Shown: positions 53,985-61,678 of the stretch, piece by piece
How the letters are laid out: each line of letters starts with the position of its first letter
Position numbering within the stretch: position 1 is the stretch's first letter
Assembly: GCF_000497445.1 (NCBI RefSeq)
Contig: NZ_CM002285.1
Coordinates: 3,873,479-3,937,478, forward strand
Direction: 5' to 3'
Source: Streptomyces roseochromogenus subsp. oscitans DS 12.976
GTDB taxonomy: Bacteria > Actinomycetota > Actinomycetes > Streptomycetales > Streptomycetaceae
Length of the DNA: 64,000 nucleotides
The notes under the pieces: model-generated
Databases searched by the model: none
Told to the model about the DNA's origin: nothing
Seen by the model: the letters and a program-made list of their open reading frames with translations, nothing else
Program-made: the position numbers and the translations under genes

Positions 53985-54293
53985 CTAGTTGGACGCGGCG
54001 GCCTCGCCCTGCGCCCGGGCGGTGTCGTCGGCGACATCCTCCTGGCTTCGGTTGGCCTCCAGGTTGGCCTTCATCCGGTCGACCCTGTCCACGATCTGCA
54101 CCGAGGCCCGGTCACGCTCCTTGCGCAACACCACCCAGCTGATCGGCGCGGACAGCACCAGCGAGAGCAGCAGCACCCACAGGAAGTTGGAGTCGCCGAA
54201 ACCGCGCGGGAAAATGCCGGAGTAGACGGCTCCCCAGACGACCACGAGGCAGCCGGCGAAGACGCCGAGGCGCATCAGCGTGTAGCGGAGCAT
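53985..54293 (-). CDS. DUF4229-type small membrane protein
   Basis: A 102-residue protein with two membrane helices (about residues 9-28 and 36-56: GVFAGCLVVVWGAVYSGIF, LLLSLVLSAPISWVVL) and a hydrophilic C-terminus (ERDRASVQIVDRVDRMKANL). It matches the DUF4229 family found in actinobacteria near menaquinone genes. ATG 54293 is taken as the start; a TTG at 54317 is an alternative. It precedes the TetR gene by 10 bases. Confidence 0.8.
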   Translation of the reverse strand: MLRYTLMRLGVFAGCLVVVWGAVYSGIFPRGFGDSNFLWVLLLSLVLSAPISWVVLRKERDRASVQIVDRVDRMKANLEANRSQEDVADDTARAQGEAAASN

Positions 54294-54368
54294 CTCAATC
54301 CACTCGTCCGATTCCAAATAGGGTCATCGTCCAGTGAAGCATGACGAGGAGAAGATCTTGCAAGGGGG

Positions 54369-54893
54369 TCAGTCGAGCGGCCGCAGCATGAACACGTCAT
54401 CGCGGTCGTCGCCGGGCGCGACCCGGATGGCGGCGGGGATCCGGCCGACCTCCTTGTAGCCGCAGGAGCCGTAGAACCGCTCCAGGCCGGTGCCGCCCCG
54501 GCAGGTCAGCCGGATCGCGTCGATGCCGTCGAAGGTGCGGGCGGCGTCCTCGGCGGCCGCCAGCAGGTCACGGCCGTATCCCTTGCCCTGGTGCCGGGGG
54601 TGGACCATCACCGTGTACAGCCACACCCAGTGCTTCTGCAGCCGGTGCGTGTTGTAGGCGAAGAACGCGGTCGCGGCCGGCGCGCCCGTCTCGTCGCACC
54701 CGACGAGCAGCCGGTGCCGGCCCTCGGCCATCGCCACGAAGTGGGTCACCAGCTCCGGCCGGACGTCCTCCCGGGTCACGGGGGGTACGAAGCCCACGGC
54801 GCCGCCCGCGTTGGAGACGTCCGTCCACAGGTCGAGGATGCCGTCCCGCAGGGCCGGGGTGATGGCGGGGTCGAGCGTGAAGGTAAGGGGCAT
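54369..54893 (-). CDS. GNAT-family acetyltransferase
   Basis: A 174-residue GNAT protein. The acetyl-CoA loop VMVHPRHQGKGYGRDLLAAAE fits the Q/RxxGxG/A motif. ATG at 54893 gives MPLTFTLDP; a longer frame to 54920 begins with Arg-rich residues. There is no clear ribosome site and a TAATAGAT sequence lies about 20 bases upstream, so a leaderless message is possible. Substrate unknown. Confidence 0.88.
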   Translation of the reverse strand: MPLTFTLDPAITPALRDGILDLWTDVSNAGGAVGFVPPVTREDVRPELVTHFVAMAEGRHRLLVGCDETGAPAATAFFAYNTHRLQKHWVWLYTVMVHPRHQGKGYGRDLLAAAEDAARTFDGIDAIRLTCRGGTGLERFYGSCGYKEVGRIPAAIRVAPGDDRDDVFMLRPLD

Positions 54894-54954
54894 ATGGTCA
54901 TCGTATCTATTACGCCGCACGCCCCTCCCCCTCCCGTGAGGGATCAGTGAGGGA

Positions 54955-56118
54955 TCACACCCGCATCGGCTGCGGGGAGTCCCTGCGCGCCGGGTCGGGG
55001 CCGTCGTACTCGCGGATGATCTCGTAGCGGGTGTTGCGCTCCACCGGGCGGAAACCCGCGTCGCGGATCAGGTCCAGCAGGTCCTCGCGAGTCAGCTTGT
55101 TCGGAGTGCCGTAGTTGTCCGCGTCGTGCGTGATCTTGTACTCGACGACCGAGCCGTCCATGTCGTCCGCGCCGTGCTGAAGGGCCAGCTGAGCGGTCTG
55201 CACGCCGTGCATCACCCAGAAGACCTTCACGTGCGGCACGTTGTCGAACAGGAGCCGGGAGACCGCGAAGGTCTTCAGGGCCTCCGCGCCGGTCGCCATC
55301 TGGGTGCGGGCCTGGAGGGTGTTGCGTACCTTGCCGTCCTTCATGTCCACGAAGTCGTGCTGGTAGCGCAGCGGGATGAAGACCTGGAAGCCGTTCGTCT
55401 CGTCCTGGAGTTCACGCAGGCGCAGGACGTGGTCCACCCGGTGGCGGGGCTCCTCGATGTGGCCGTAGAGCATCGTGCAGGGGGTCTTGAGCCCCTTCTC
55501 GTGCGCCAGGCGGTGGATGCGGGACCAGTCCTCCCAGTGGGTCCGGTGGTCCACGATGTGCTGCCGGACCTCCCAGTCGAAGATCTCGGCGCCGCCGCCG
55601 GTCAGCGACTCCAGACCGGCGTCGATCAGCTCGTCGAGGATCTCGCTCGCGCTCAGCCCGGAGATCGTCTCGAAGTGGTGGATCTCCGTCGCCGTGAAGG
55701 CTTTCAGGGAGACGTTCGGCAGGGCGGCCTTCAGTTCGCGCAGGGAGCGCGGGTAGTACCGCCACGGCAGGTTCGGGTGCAGGCCGTTGACGATGTGCAG
55801 CTCGGTGAGGTTCTCCGACTCCATCGCCTTGGCGAGCTTGACGGCCTCCTCGATGCGCATCGTGTACGCGTCCTTCTCGCCCGGCTTGCGCTGGAAGGAG
55901 CAGTAGGCGCAGGACGCCGTGCACACGTTGGTCATGTTCAGGTGCCGGTTGACGTTGAAGTGCACGACGTCACCGTTCTTACGGGTCCGCACCTCGTGCG
56001 CGAGGCCGCCGAGCCACGCCAGGTCGTCCGACTCGTACAGCGCGATGCCGTCCTCGCGGGTCAGCCGCTCCCCGGAGCGGACCTTCTCCTCCAGCTCGCG
56101 CTTGAGCCCGACGTCCAT
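54955..56118 (-). CDS. mqnE: Aminofutalosine synthase (radical SAM)
   Basis: A 387-residue radical SAM protein with CX3CX2C (C66, C70, C73 in CTASCAYCSF) for the 4Fe-4S cluster. It joins 3-enolpyruvylbenzoate to SAM to give aminofutalosine, downstream of MqnA. Motifs FTATEIHHFETISGLSA, SLTGGGAEIFDWEVR and FQVFIPLRYQHDF match the SCO4494-type subfamily, and the whole order around it matches what I recall for that region. I favour MqnE over MqnC, which is a related radical SAM protein. Length is normal. Confidence 0.88.
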   Translation of the reverse strand: MDVGLKRELEEKVRSGERLTREDGIALYESDDLAWLGGLAHEVRTRKNGDVVHFNVNRHLNMTNVCTASCAYCSFQRKPGEKDAYTMRIEEAVKLAKAMESENLTELHIVNGLHPNLPWRYYPRSLRELKAALPNVSLKAFTATEIHHFETISGLSASEILDELIDAGLESLTGGGAEIFDWEVRQHIVDHRTHWEDWSRIHRLAHEKGLKTPCTMLYGHIEEPRHRVDHVLRLRELQDETNGFQVFIPLRYQHDFVDMKDGKVRNTLQARTQMATGAEALKTFAVSRLLFDNVPHVKVFWVMHGVQTAQLALQHGADDMDGSVVEYKITHDADNYGTPNKLTREDLLDLIRDAGFRPVERNTRYEIIREYDGPDPARRDSPQPMRV

Positions 56119-56156
56119 GCCAACACCTTTCTACGACAGCCCGACCAACGGTATCC

Positions 56157-56612
56157 CTAGACCTCTTCGGGCAGCTCTCCGACCCGGTTCTCCCACTTCG
56201 TGGACAGCACGATGGTGGTACGGGTCCGGGAGACGCCCTTGGTGCCGGACAGCCGCCGGATGATCCGCTCAAGCCCGTCCACGTCCGCCGCCCGCGCCTT
56301 GAGCATGTAGGAGTCGTCGCCGGCGATGAACCAGCAGTCCTCGATCTCCGGCAGGTCCCGCAGCCGCTGGGCGACGTCCTCGTGGTCGGCGGCGTCGGAG
56401 AGCGAGATGCCGATCAGCGCCGTGACGCCGAGGCCGAGCGAGGCCGCGTTCACCGTCGCGCGATAACCGGTGATGACACCGGCCGCCTCCAGCCGGTTGA
56501 TGCGGTCGGTGACGCTGGGGCCCGACAGGCCGACGAGACGCCCCAGCTCCGCGTACGAGGCCCGGCCGTTCTCCCTCAGGGCCTGGATGAGCTGCCTGTC
56601 CACCGCGTCCAT
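56157..56612 (-). CDS. Lrp/AsnC-family regulator
   Basis: A 151-residue protein. HTH near residues 5-50 (LIQALRENGRASYAELGRLV, SGPSVTDRINRLEAAGV), then an RAM-type ligand domain (GVTALIGISLSDAADHED, CWFIAGDDSYMLKARA). Such regulators sense amino acids and act as dimers or octamers. It lies between the UbiX-like gene and mqnE in the menaquinone cluster, so regulation of these genes is plausible but not shown. Confidence 0.92.
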   Translation of the reverse strand: MDAVDRQLIQALRENGRASYAELGRLVGLSGPSVTDRINRLEAAGVITGYRATVNAASLGLGVTALIGISLSDAADHEDVAQRLRDLPEIEDCWFIAGDDSYMLKARAADVDGLERIIRRLSGTKGVSRTRTTIVLSTKWENRVGELPEEV

Positions 56613-56672
56613 GCGATCGAAGCCTTCCGCTGAAGAGTTCCGGAGTGATGAGAGGTACTGCGCTGTGCCCTG

Positions 56673-57344
56673 CTAGCCGGCTGCTCCGCTGCCCAGCTCG
56701 CCCCGCCACCGCCGGTACAGGCCGTGCTCGACGCCCGCCGCGTCCAGCACCCGCCCGGCGACGAAGTCCACCAGGTCCTGGATATGGGTGGCGCCCGCGT
56801 AGAAGGCGGGCGAGGCCGGTACGACGGTGGCACCGGCGTCGTCCAGCGCGACGAGGTGGCGCAGCGTCTGGCCGTTCAAGGGGGTCTCCCGTACCGCCAC
56901 GACGAGCGTCCGGCGCTCCTTGAGGGTGACACTCGCCGTGCGCTGCAGCAGATCCTTGGACAGCCCGAGCGCGACACCGGCCACGCAGGCGGTGGAGGCG
57001 GGCACGATGAGCATCCCCTTCGCCGGGTACGACCCCGAGGACGGCCCGGCCGCGAGGTCGCCCGCGCTCCAGTACCGCACCCCGCCGAGGTCGACGTCGA
57101 AGGTCCCGGGCTTGCCGTCGGCTCCCCGGGCCAGCCATTCCCGCAGGTCGTCCTGCCAGTGGGCGTCGCGGAACGAGATACCCGTCTCGTCCAGCAGCGT
57201 CAGCCGCGAGGCCCGGCTGACCACCAGGTCGACCGTCTCTCCCGCGTCCAGCAGCGCCCGCAGCACGGCCGCCGCATACGGCGTTCCGGAAGCACCGGAC
57301 ACCCCCACGATCCAAGGCACGCGCTGCGTTTCTCCTGCGTTCAC
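56673..57344 (-). CDS. mqnM: UbiX-like flavin prenyltransferase (menaquinone late step)
   Basis: A 223-residue protein of the UbiX/flavoprotein family, with the FMN loop WIVGVSGASGTPYAAAVLRAL at the start, VPASTACVAGVALGLS and RRTLVVAVRETPLNGQTLRHL. UbiX makes prenylated FMN for UbiD-type decarboxylases; a UbiD-like gene is encoded 1.6 kb upstream in the same direction. The mqnM name is used from memory for futalosine-pathway streptomycetes. Confidence 0.88.
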   Translation of the reverse strand: MNAGETQRVPWIVGVSGASGTPYAAAVLRALLDAGETVDLVVSRASRLTLLDETGISFRDAHWQDDLREWLARGADGKPGTFDVDLGGVRYWSAGDLAAGPSSGSYPAKGMLIVPASTACVAGVALGLSKDLLQRTASVTLKERRTLVVAVRETPLNGQTLRHLVALDDAGATVVPASPAFYAGATHIQDLVDFVAGRVLDAAGVEHGLYRRWRGELGSGAAG

Positions 57345-57375
57345 ACCTTGAGCGTACCGGTGGGTCGGGGCCCGT

Positions 57376-57948
57376 TCAGGCCGGGTGGGGGGCCTTGGGA
57401 TCGACGGGGAGGAGGGAGGTGGGGACGGTGAGCTTGCCGAGCGGGGAGTGCACGATCAGCTCAGGGCCGTAGCGAATGGTGTCACGACCGAGATAGCCGT
57501 CAGGACCCGGGTTCCACATGGTGACGACATGCCCCTTGAGGGGGTCGAGAACCAGGTAGTTCGCGATGCCACGGGAGGCATACCAGCGGGGTTTCAGCTC
57601 GTAGTCCCGCCGGATGCTTTCCGGGGAGACGACTTCCGCGACGAACTCTATGAGGTCCGGCGCGTAGGCGCTGCGGTTCTCGGCCTCCGCCTCGCCCGGG
57701 ATGACCGCGATGTCCGGGCAGAACTCGTGTGCGTCGTCGAAGGGGAACGCGACGTCGGTCACCACGACCCAGCCCGCCGGCAGCTGCGGCTCGACGATCC
57801 CCCAGAAGCTCTGGATCGTCCTCCCGTGAAACGGCCTGACTGGGTTCATCACGATGTTGCCCTCGACAATCTCGGTGACATAGCCGGGGAACATGTCCTC
57901 CAGCTTGCTGAGCTGCGAGTGCAGGCGGTCGATGCCCGAGATGGTCAC
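57376..57948 (-). CDS. Uma2-family (DUF820) PD-(D/E)XK-like protein
   Basis: A 190-residue Uma2 protein. Nuclease-like motifs: EGNIVMNPVRPFHGR, FCPDIAVIPGEAE (acidic D), and PDLIEFVAEVVSPESIRRD with K in YELKPRWYASRGI. GTG at 57948 follows GGGAGG, better than the upstream ATG. Uma2 genes are numerous in Streptomyces and often occur as free-standing inserts. Here it sits inside the run of menaquinone genes. Function unknown; predicted endonuclease. Confidence 0.85.
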   Translation of the reverse strand: MTISGIDRLHSQLSKLEDMFPGYVTEIVEGNIVMNPVRPFHGRTIQSFWGIVEPQLPAGWVVVTDVAFPFDDAHEFCPDIAVIPGEAEAENRSAYAPDLIEFVAEVVSPESIRRDYELKPRWYASRGIANYLVLDPLKGHVVTMWNPGPDGYLGRDTIRYGPELIVHSPLGKLTVPTSLLPVDPKAPHPA

Positions 57949-57994
57949 GGTGGCCTCCCTGGGGTCCTGCACTCGATGGTAGGCCGCACGCTAT

Positions 57995-58897
57995 TCAGAC
58001 GGTCAGACCCCGAACGAGGAGATCCAGCAACGCACACACGAACAGGGCAATACCGATGAAGCCGTTGACGCTGAAGAACGCCCTGTTCAGCCGTGAAAGA
58101 TCATGCGGGCGGACGATCCTGTGCTCGTAGAGGAACGCGCCCGCGACGATCAGCAGGCCCAGCCAGAAGAAGGCGCCGGCGTGAGTGGCCATGCCGTACC
58201 AGACGAACAGCGCCGTCGTGATCGTGTGGCAGACCCGCGCGCCCCAGATCGCGGCCGGGACGCCGAAGCGGGCCGGGACCGACATGACGCCGATCTCGCG
58301 GTCGGTCTCCACGTCCTGGCAGGCGTAGATCAGGTCGAAGCCGCCGATCCAGATGCCGACGGCGAGGCCGAGGATCACCGCGTCCCAGGACCAGGTCCCG
58401 GAGATCGCGAGCCAGCCGCCGATCGGGCCCATCGCCTGGGCGAGACCCAGGATCGCCTGCGGGAAGTTCGTGAAGCGTTTGCCGTAGGGGTAGATCACCA
58501 TGGGGATCACGGCCACCGGGGCCAGCGCCAGGCACAGCGGGTTGAGGAGGGCAGCCGCTCCCAGGAAGATCACCAGCGCGATCAGGGCGCCCGTCCAGGC
58601 GTGCCGCACCGACATCGCGCCGGTCACCAGTTCCCGGTGCGCCGTACGGGGGTTCCGGGCGTCGATCTCGCGGTCGATGATCCGGTTGACCGCCATCGCG
58701 AACGTACGCAGGCCGACCATGCAGATGGTGACCAGCAGCAGCCGGGCCCAGTGGATGTTCTTGTCCCACTCGTACATCGCCGTCAGCGAGGCGATGTACG
58801 CGAAGGGCAGGGCGAAGACCGAGTGCTCGATCATCACCAGGCGCAGGAAGGCTCTGGTGCGTCCCGGCTGGGGGATCGCGGCGGAGGCGCTGCTCAC
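57995..58897 (-). CDS. mqnP: UbiA-like prenyltransferase (menaquinone)
   Basis: A 300-residue polytopic protein with eight or nine predicted helices. First Asp-rich motif NRIIDREIDARNPRTAHRE at 71-89, second YACQDVETDREIG. It transfers a polyprenyl chain onto the naphthoate acceptor in the membrane. The GTG at 58895-58897 overlaps the UbiD-like stop as GTGA; the longer frame is inside that gene. Named mqnP by analogy with other futalosine-pathway clusters. Confidence 0.9.
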   Translation of the reverse strand: MSSASAAIPQPGRTRAFLRLVMIEHSVFALPFAYIASLTAMYEWDKNIHWARLLLVTICMVGLRTFAMAVNRIIDREIDARNPRTAHRELVTGAMSVRHAWTGALIALVIFLGAAALLNPLCLALAPVAVIPMVIYPYGKRFTNFPQAILGLAQAMGPIGGWLAISGTWSWDAVILGLAVGIWIGGFDLIYACQDVETDREIGVMSVPARFGVPAAIWGARVCHTITTALFVWYGMATHAGAFFWLGLLIVAGAFLYEHRIVRPHDLSRLNRAFFSVNGFIGIALFVCALLDLLVRGLTV

Positions 58898-60345
58898 AGG
58901 CCGTACTCCTTCCAGCGGCGGTCGACCTTCGCCGCCGTATCCGGGTCCGACAGGACCATGTCCGGCCACCCCCCGTCCCGGGTGTAGCCCTCCTCCGGCC
59001 ACTTCTTCGTGGCGTCGATGCCCGCCTTGCCACCCCAGAACTGCTGGTAGGAGGCGTGGTCCAGGTGGTCGACGGGGCCTTCCACGACCGTGAGGTCGCG
59101 GGCGTAGTCGGTGTTGCCGAGGGCCCGCCAGGCGACCTCGTGCAGATCGTGCACGTCGCAGTCGGCGTCCACGACCACGATCAGCTTGGTCAGGGACATC
59201 ATGTGCGCCCCCCAGATCGCGTGCATCACCTTCTGCGCGTGCTTCGGGTACTTCTTGTCGATCGAGACGATCGCGCAGTTGTGGAAGCCGCCGGCCTCGG
59301 GCAGGTGGTAGTCCACGATGTCCGGGACGATGATCTTCAGCAACGGCAGGAAAAACCGCTCCGTCGCCCTCCCCAGCGGGCCGTCCTCCGTGGGGGGCCT
59401 GCCTACGACGATCGACTGCAGCAGCGGGCGCTTGCGCATCGTCACGCAGTCGATCTTCAGCGCCGGGAACGGCTCCTGCGGGGTGTAGAAGCCGGTGTGG
59501 TCGCCGAAGGGGCCCTCGGGCAGCATCTCGCCCGGCTCCAGCCAGCCCTCCAGGACGACCTCGGCGTTCGCCGGGACCTGCAGCGGGACCGTCTTGCAGT
59601 CGACCATCTCGATCCGCTTGCCCGCGATGAACCCGGCGAACAGGTATTCGTCGATGTCGCCGGGGAGCGGGGCGGTGGAGGCGTACGTCACGGCCGGCGG
59701 GCAGCCGAAGGCGATGGCGACGGGCAGCCGCTCACTCCTCCTCGCCGCGACCTGGTAGTGGTTGCGGCTGTCCTTGTGGATCTGCCAGTGCATGCCGATG
59801 GTGCGCCTGTCGTGGCGCTGGAGGCGGTACAGGCCGAGGTTGCGGATGCCGGTCTCGGGGTCTTTGGTGTGCGTCAGCCCCAGGTTGAAGAAGGAGCCGC
59901 CGTCCTGGGGCCAGGTGAACAGCGCCGGGAGCCGGTCCAGGTCGACCTCGTCGCCCCGCAGGACGACCTCCTGCACCGGAGCCTCTTTGACTTTCCTCGG
60001 CGGCACGTGGGTCATCGCGCCGAGCTTCCCGAAGGCCTCGCGGACGCCGACGAAGCCGTGCGGCAGCTCGGGCCGCAGCAGGCCGCCGATCTTCTCGGAG
60101 ATCTCGCCGTACGACTTCAGGCCCAGCGCCTTCAGCAGGCGGCGGTCGGTACCGAAGACGTTCATCGCGAGGGGCATCGCCGAGCCCTTCACGTTCTCGA
60201 AGAGCAGCGCCGGGCCACCGGACTTCTGCACCCGGTCGACGATCTCCCCGACTTCCAGATAAGGGTCGACCTCGGCCTTGATGCGCTTGAGGTCGCCCTC
60301 GCGCTCCAGCGCCCGCAGCAGGGAGCGAAGATCGTCGTAAGCCAT
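58894..60345 (-). CDS. mqnL: UbiD-like decarboxylase (menaquinone)
   Basis: A 483-residue UbiD-family protein. ATG at 60345 (MAYDDLRSLLRALEREGDL) is chosen; the upstream 38 codons are low quality. Motifs include GGPALLFENVKGS, GFVGVREAFGKLG and RNLGLYRLQRHDRRTIGMHWQ. It decarboxylates the prenylated naphthoate with prenylated FMN supplied by a UbiX-like partner. It is coupled to mqnP by a GTGA overlap. Confidence 0.9.
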   Translation of the reverse strand: MAYDDLRSLLRALEREGDLKRIKAEVDPYLEVGEIVDRVQKSGGPALLFENVKGSAMPLAMNVFGTDRRLLKALGLKSYGEISEKIGGLLRPELPHGFVGVREAFGKLGAMTHVPPRKVKEAPVQEVVLRGDEVDLDRLPALFTWPQDGGSFFNLGLTHTKDPETGIRNLGLYRLQRHDRRTIGMHWQIHKDSRNHYQVAARRSERLPVAIAFGCPPAVTYASTAPLPGDIDEYLFAGFIAGKRIEMVDCKTVPLQVPANAEVVLEGWLEPGEMLPEGPFGDHTGFYTPQEPFPALKIDCVTMRKRPLLQSIVVGRPPTEDGPLGRATERFFLPLLKIIVPDIVDYHLPEAGGFHNCAIVSIDKKYPKHAQKVMHAIWGAHMMSLTKLIVVVDADCDVHDLHEVAWRALGNTDYARDLTVVEGPVDHLDHASYQQFWGGKAGIDATKKWPEEGYTRDGGWPDMVLSDPDTAAKVDRRWKEYGL

Positions 60346-60414
60346 GCCGTCAAGTATCGCCGACGTACGGATTCGCGCCGTGGCAGGGCTGGCCGTTGCC
60401 GACCGCGGGTCCGT

Positions 60415-60450
60415 CGCGGCTGGTCGCGCAGTTCCCCGCGCCCCCGGGGA
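60415..60450 (+). repeat. Streptomyces-type intergenic repeat motif
   Basis: GGTCGCGCAGTTCCCCGCGC is a second copy of the motif at 53211. It lies between the UbiD-like gene and the small membrane protein. Confidence 0.6.
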
Positions 60451-60523
60451 GTTGTCCACCCGCTAGTCTGGCTCGGTCGCCGGGATCATCTCACTCGTCT
60501 CACTTGTCGGGGGATCGCACGCC

Positions 60524-60847
60524 ATGCTCAGGTATCTTCCGTTTCTGCTGGTCCTGGCCCTGTGGATCTACGCCTTCGTGGACTGTCTGAACACCCCGGA
60601 GGAAGAGGTGCGGCATCTGCCGAAGCTGGCGTGGGTGGTCATCATCCTGCTCTTCGGCGAGGTGCTGGTCGGCCCGGTCGCCTGGCTGATCACCGGCCGG
60701 GGGCGGCAGGCGGCCGCGGACGGCTCCGGCCCGTCGGAACGGCGCCGGGACGCGCCCGCTCGCTGGGTCGCCCCCGACGACAACCCCGAGTTCCTCAAGT
60801 CCCTGGACACCAACTCGCGCGACACGGACGATCCCAAGGGCGACTGA
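60524..60847 (+). CDS. PLDc_N-domain small membrane protein
   Basis: A 107-residue protein with two membrane helices (about 2-20 and 36-58) and the PLDc_N pattern LWIYAFVDCLNTPEEEVRHLPK and PVAWLITGRGR, then a charged tail. The family is the membrane part found at the N-terminus of cardiolipin-synthase-like proteins, here alone. Function unknown. Confidence 0.85.
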   Translation: MLRYLPFLLVLALWIYAFVDCLNTPEEEVRHLPKLAWVVIILLFGEVLVGPVAWLITGRGRQAAADGSGPSERRRDAPARWVAPDDNPEFLKSLDTNSRDTDDPKGD

Positions 60848-60858
60848 CCCGGCTCGGA

Positions 60859-60903
60859 GGAACACAGCTCCGGGGAACACAGCTCCGGGGAACACGGCTC
60901 AGA
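60859..60903 (+). repeat. Three 15-base direct repeats
   Basis: GGAACACAGCTCCGG occurs twice in a row and a third time with three or more changes (GGAACACGGCTCAGA). It fills the gap between convergent genes ending at 60847 and 60899. Confidence 0.8.
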
Positions 60904-61678
60904 GGAACACCGCGATGGGGTACTCCAGCACGCTCTCACGGGCCTCGGGGTCCCAGCTCGTCACCTTGCCCAGGCAGTGGGCCGGGAACTGGCCGCCGGG
61001 CAGCTTCCGGTCGGGTCTGCGCAGCCCGTCGCCGCGCATGACGACCCGCAGATACGCGGAGGACTCCCCGTCCCCGTAGGGTGCCCGCATCACCAGGGTC
61101 TCGCCCCGCGCGGCCACCGCCTCGAACCGGCCGGTGACCATGACGAACTCGCCGATCTCGGTGAGCACCACCTCCCGGGCGGCGCCGGCGGGCGCGCCGG
61201 AGCCGGCCAGCTTCCGGCTCAGCACATGGTTCGGTGTGACGGTCCCGGAGTTCCGTCCCAGCTCCACCTCGACCAGGGCGTCCTTGCGCCGCAGGACGGA
61301 CAGCAGCAGACCGATCACCGATATCGGCTCACTGCTCTCCACGTACTTGGCGACCACCTCGGTGCTGCTGCCGCCCGTCACCTTGAACAGCAGGGACAGC
61401 AGGGGAATCGCCGCCAGGCAGCCGGCGTTGCGCATCCGCCGCTCCTCGACCTCCCGGCGCATCGCCGACTTGTAGTTGCCCATCTTGAACAGGCCCATGA
61501 CCGCGTCGTTGTCGAGGTACAGGGGCTGGTAGCTGGGATCCTCGGCCGGCCTGCCGAGCCGGCCCAGGCCACGGCGCAGCGCCAGCGCGGCCAGCACGAG
61601 GAGACCGGCGAAGGCGGCCAGCCACCACACCATCGCGCCCCACCAGACGCTCCACCAGGTGCCGTCAAGAACAGCCAC
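60899..61678 (-). CDS. Uncharacterised membrane protein
   Basis: A 259-residue protein with one strong N-terminal helix (WWGAMVWWLAAFAGLLVLAALAL) and a second hydrophobic stretch near 88-100 (CLAAIPLLSLLFKV). The C-terminal 130 residues are soluble and beta-rich (VEVELGRNSGTVTPNHVLSR, EVVLTEIGEFVMVTGRFE). It overlaps the next gene upstream by 14 bases, pointing to one operon with the VWA lipoprotein. No family recognised. Confidence 0.75.
   Translation of the reverse strand: MAVLDGTWWSVWWGAMVWWLAAFAGLLVLAALALRRGLGRLGRPAEDPSYQPLYLDNDAVMGLFKMGNYKSAMRREVEERRMRNAGCLAAIPLLSLLFKVTGGSSTEVVAKYVESSEPISVIGLLLSVLRRKDALVEVELGRNSGTVTPNHVLSRKLAGSGAPAGAAREVVLTEIGEFVMVTGRFEAVAARGETLVMRAPYGDGESSAYLRVVMRGDGLRRPDRKLPGGQFPAHCLGKVTSWDPEARESVLEYPIAVFL

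Noticed and set aside
54955..56118. MqnC (dehypoxanthine futalosine cyclase) instead of MqnE
   Set aside because: Both are radical SAM proteins, but the segment patterns match the SCO4494-type subfamily and the location beside the UbiX/UbiA/UbiD-like genes fits MqnE.
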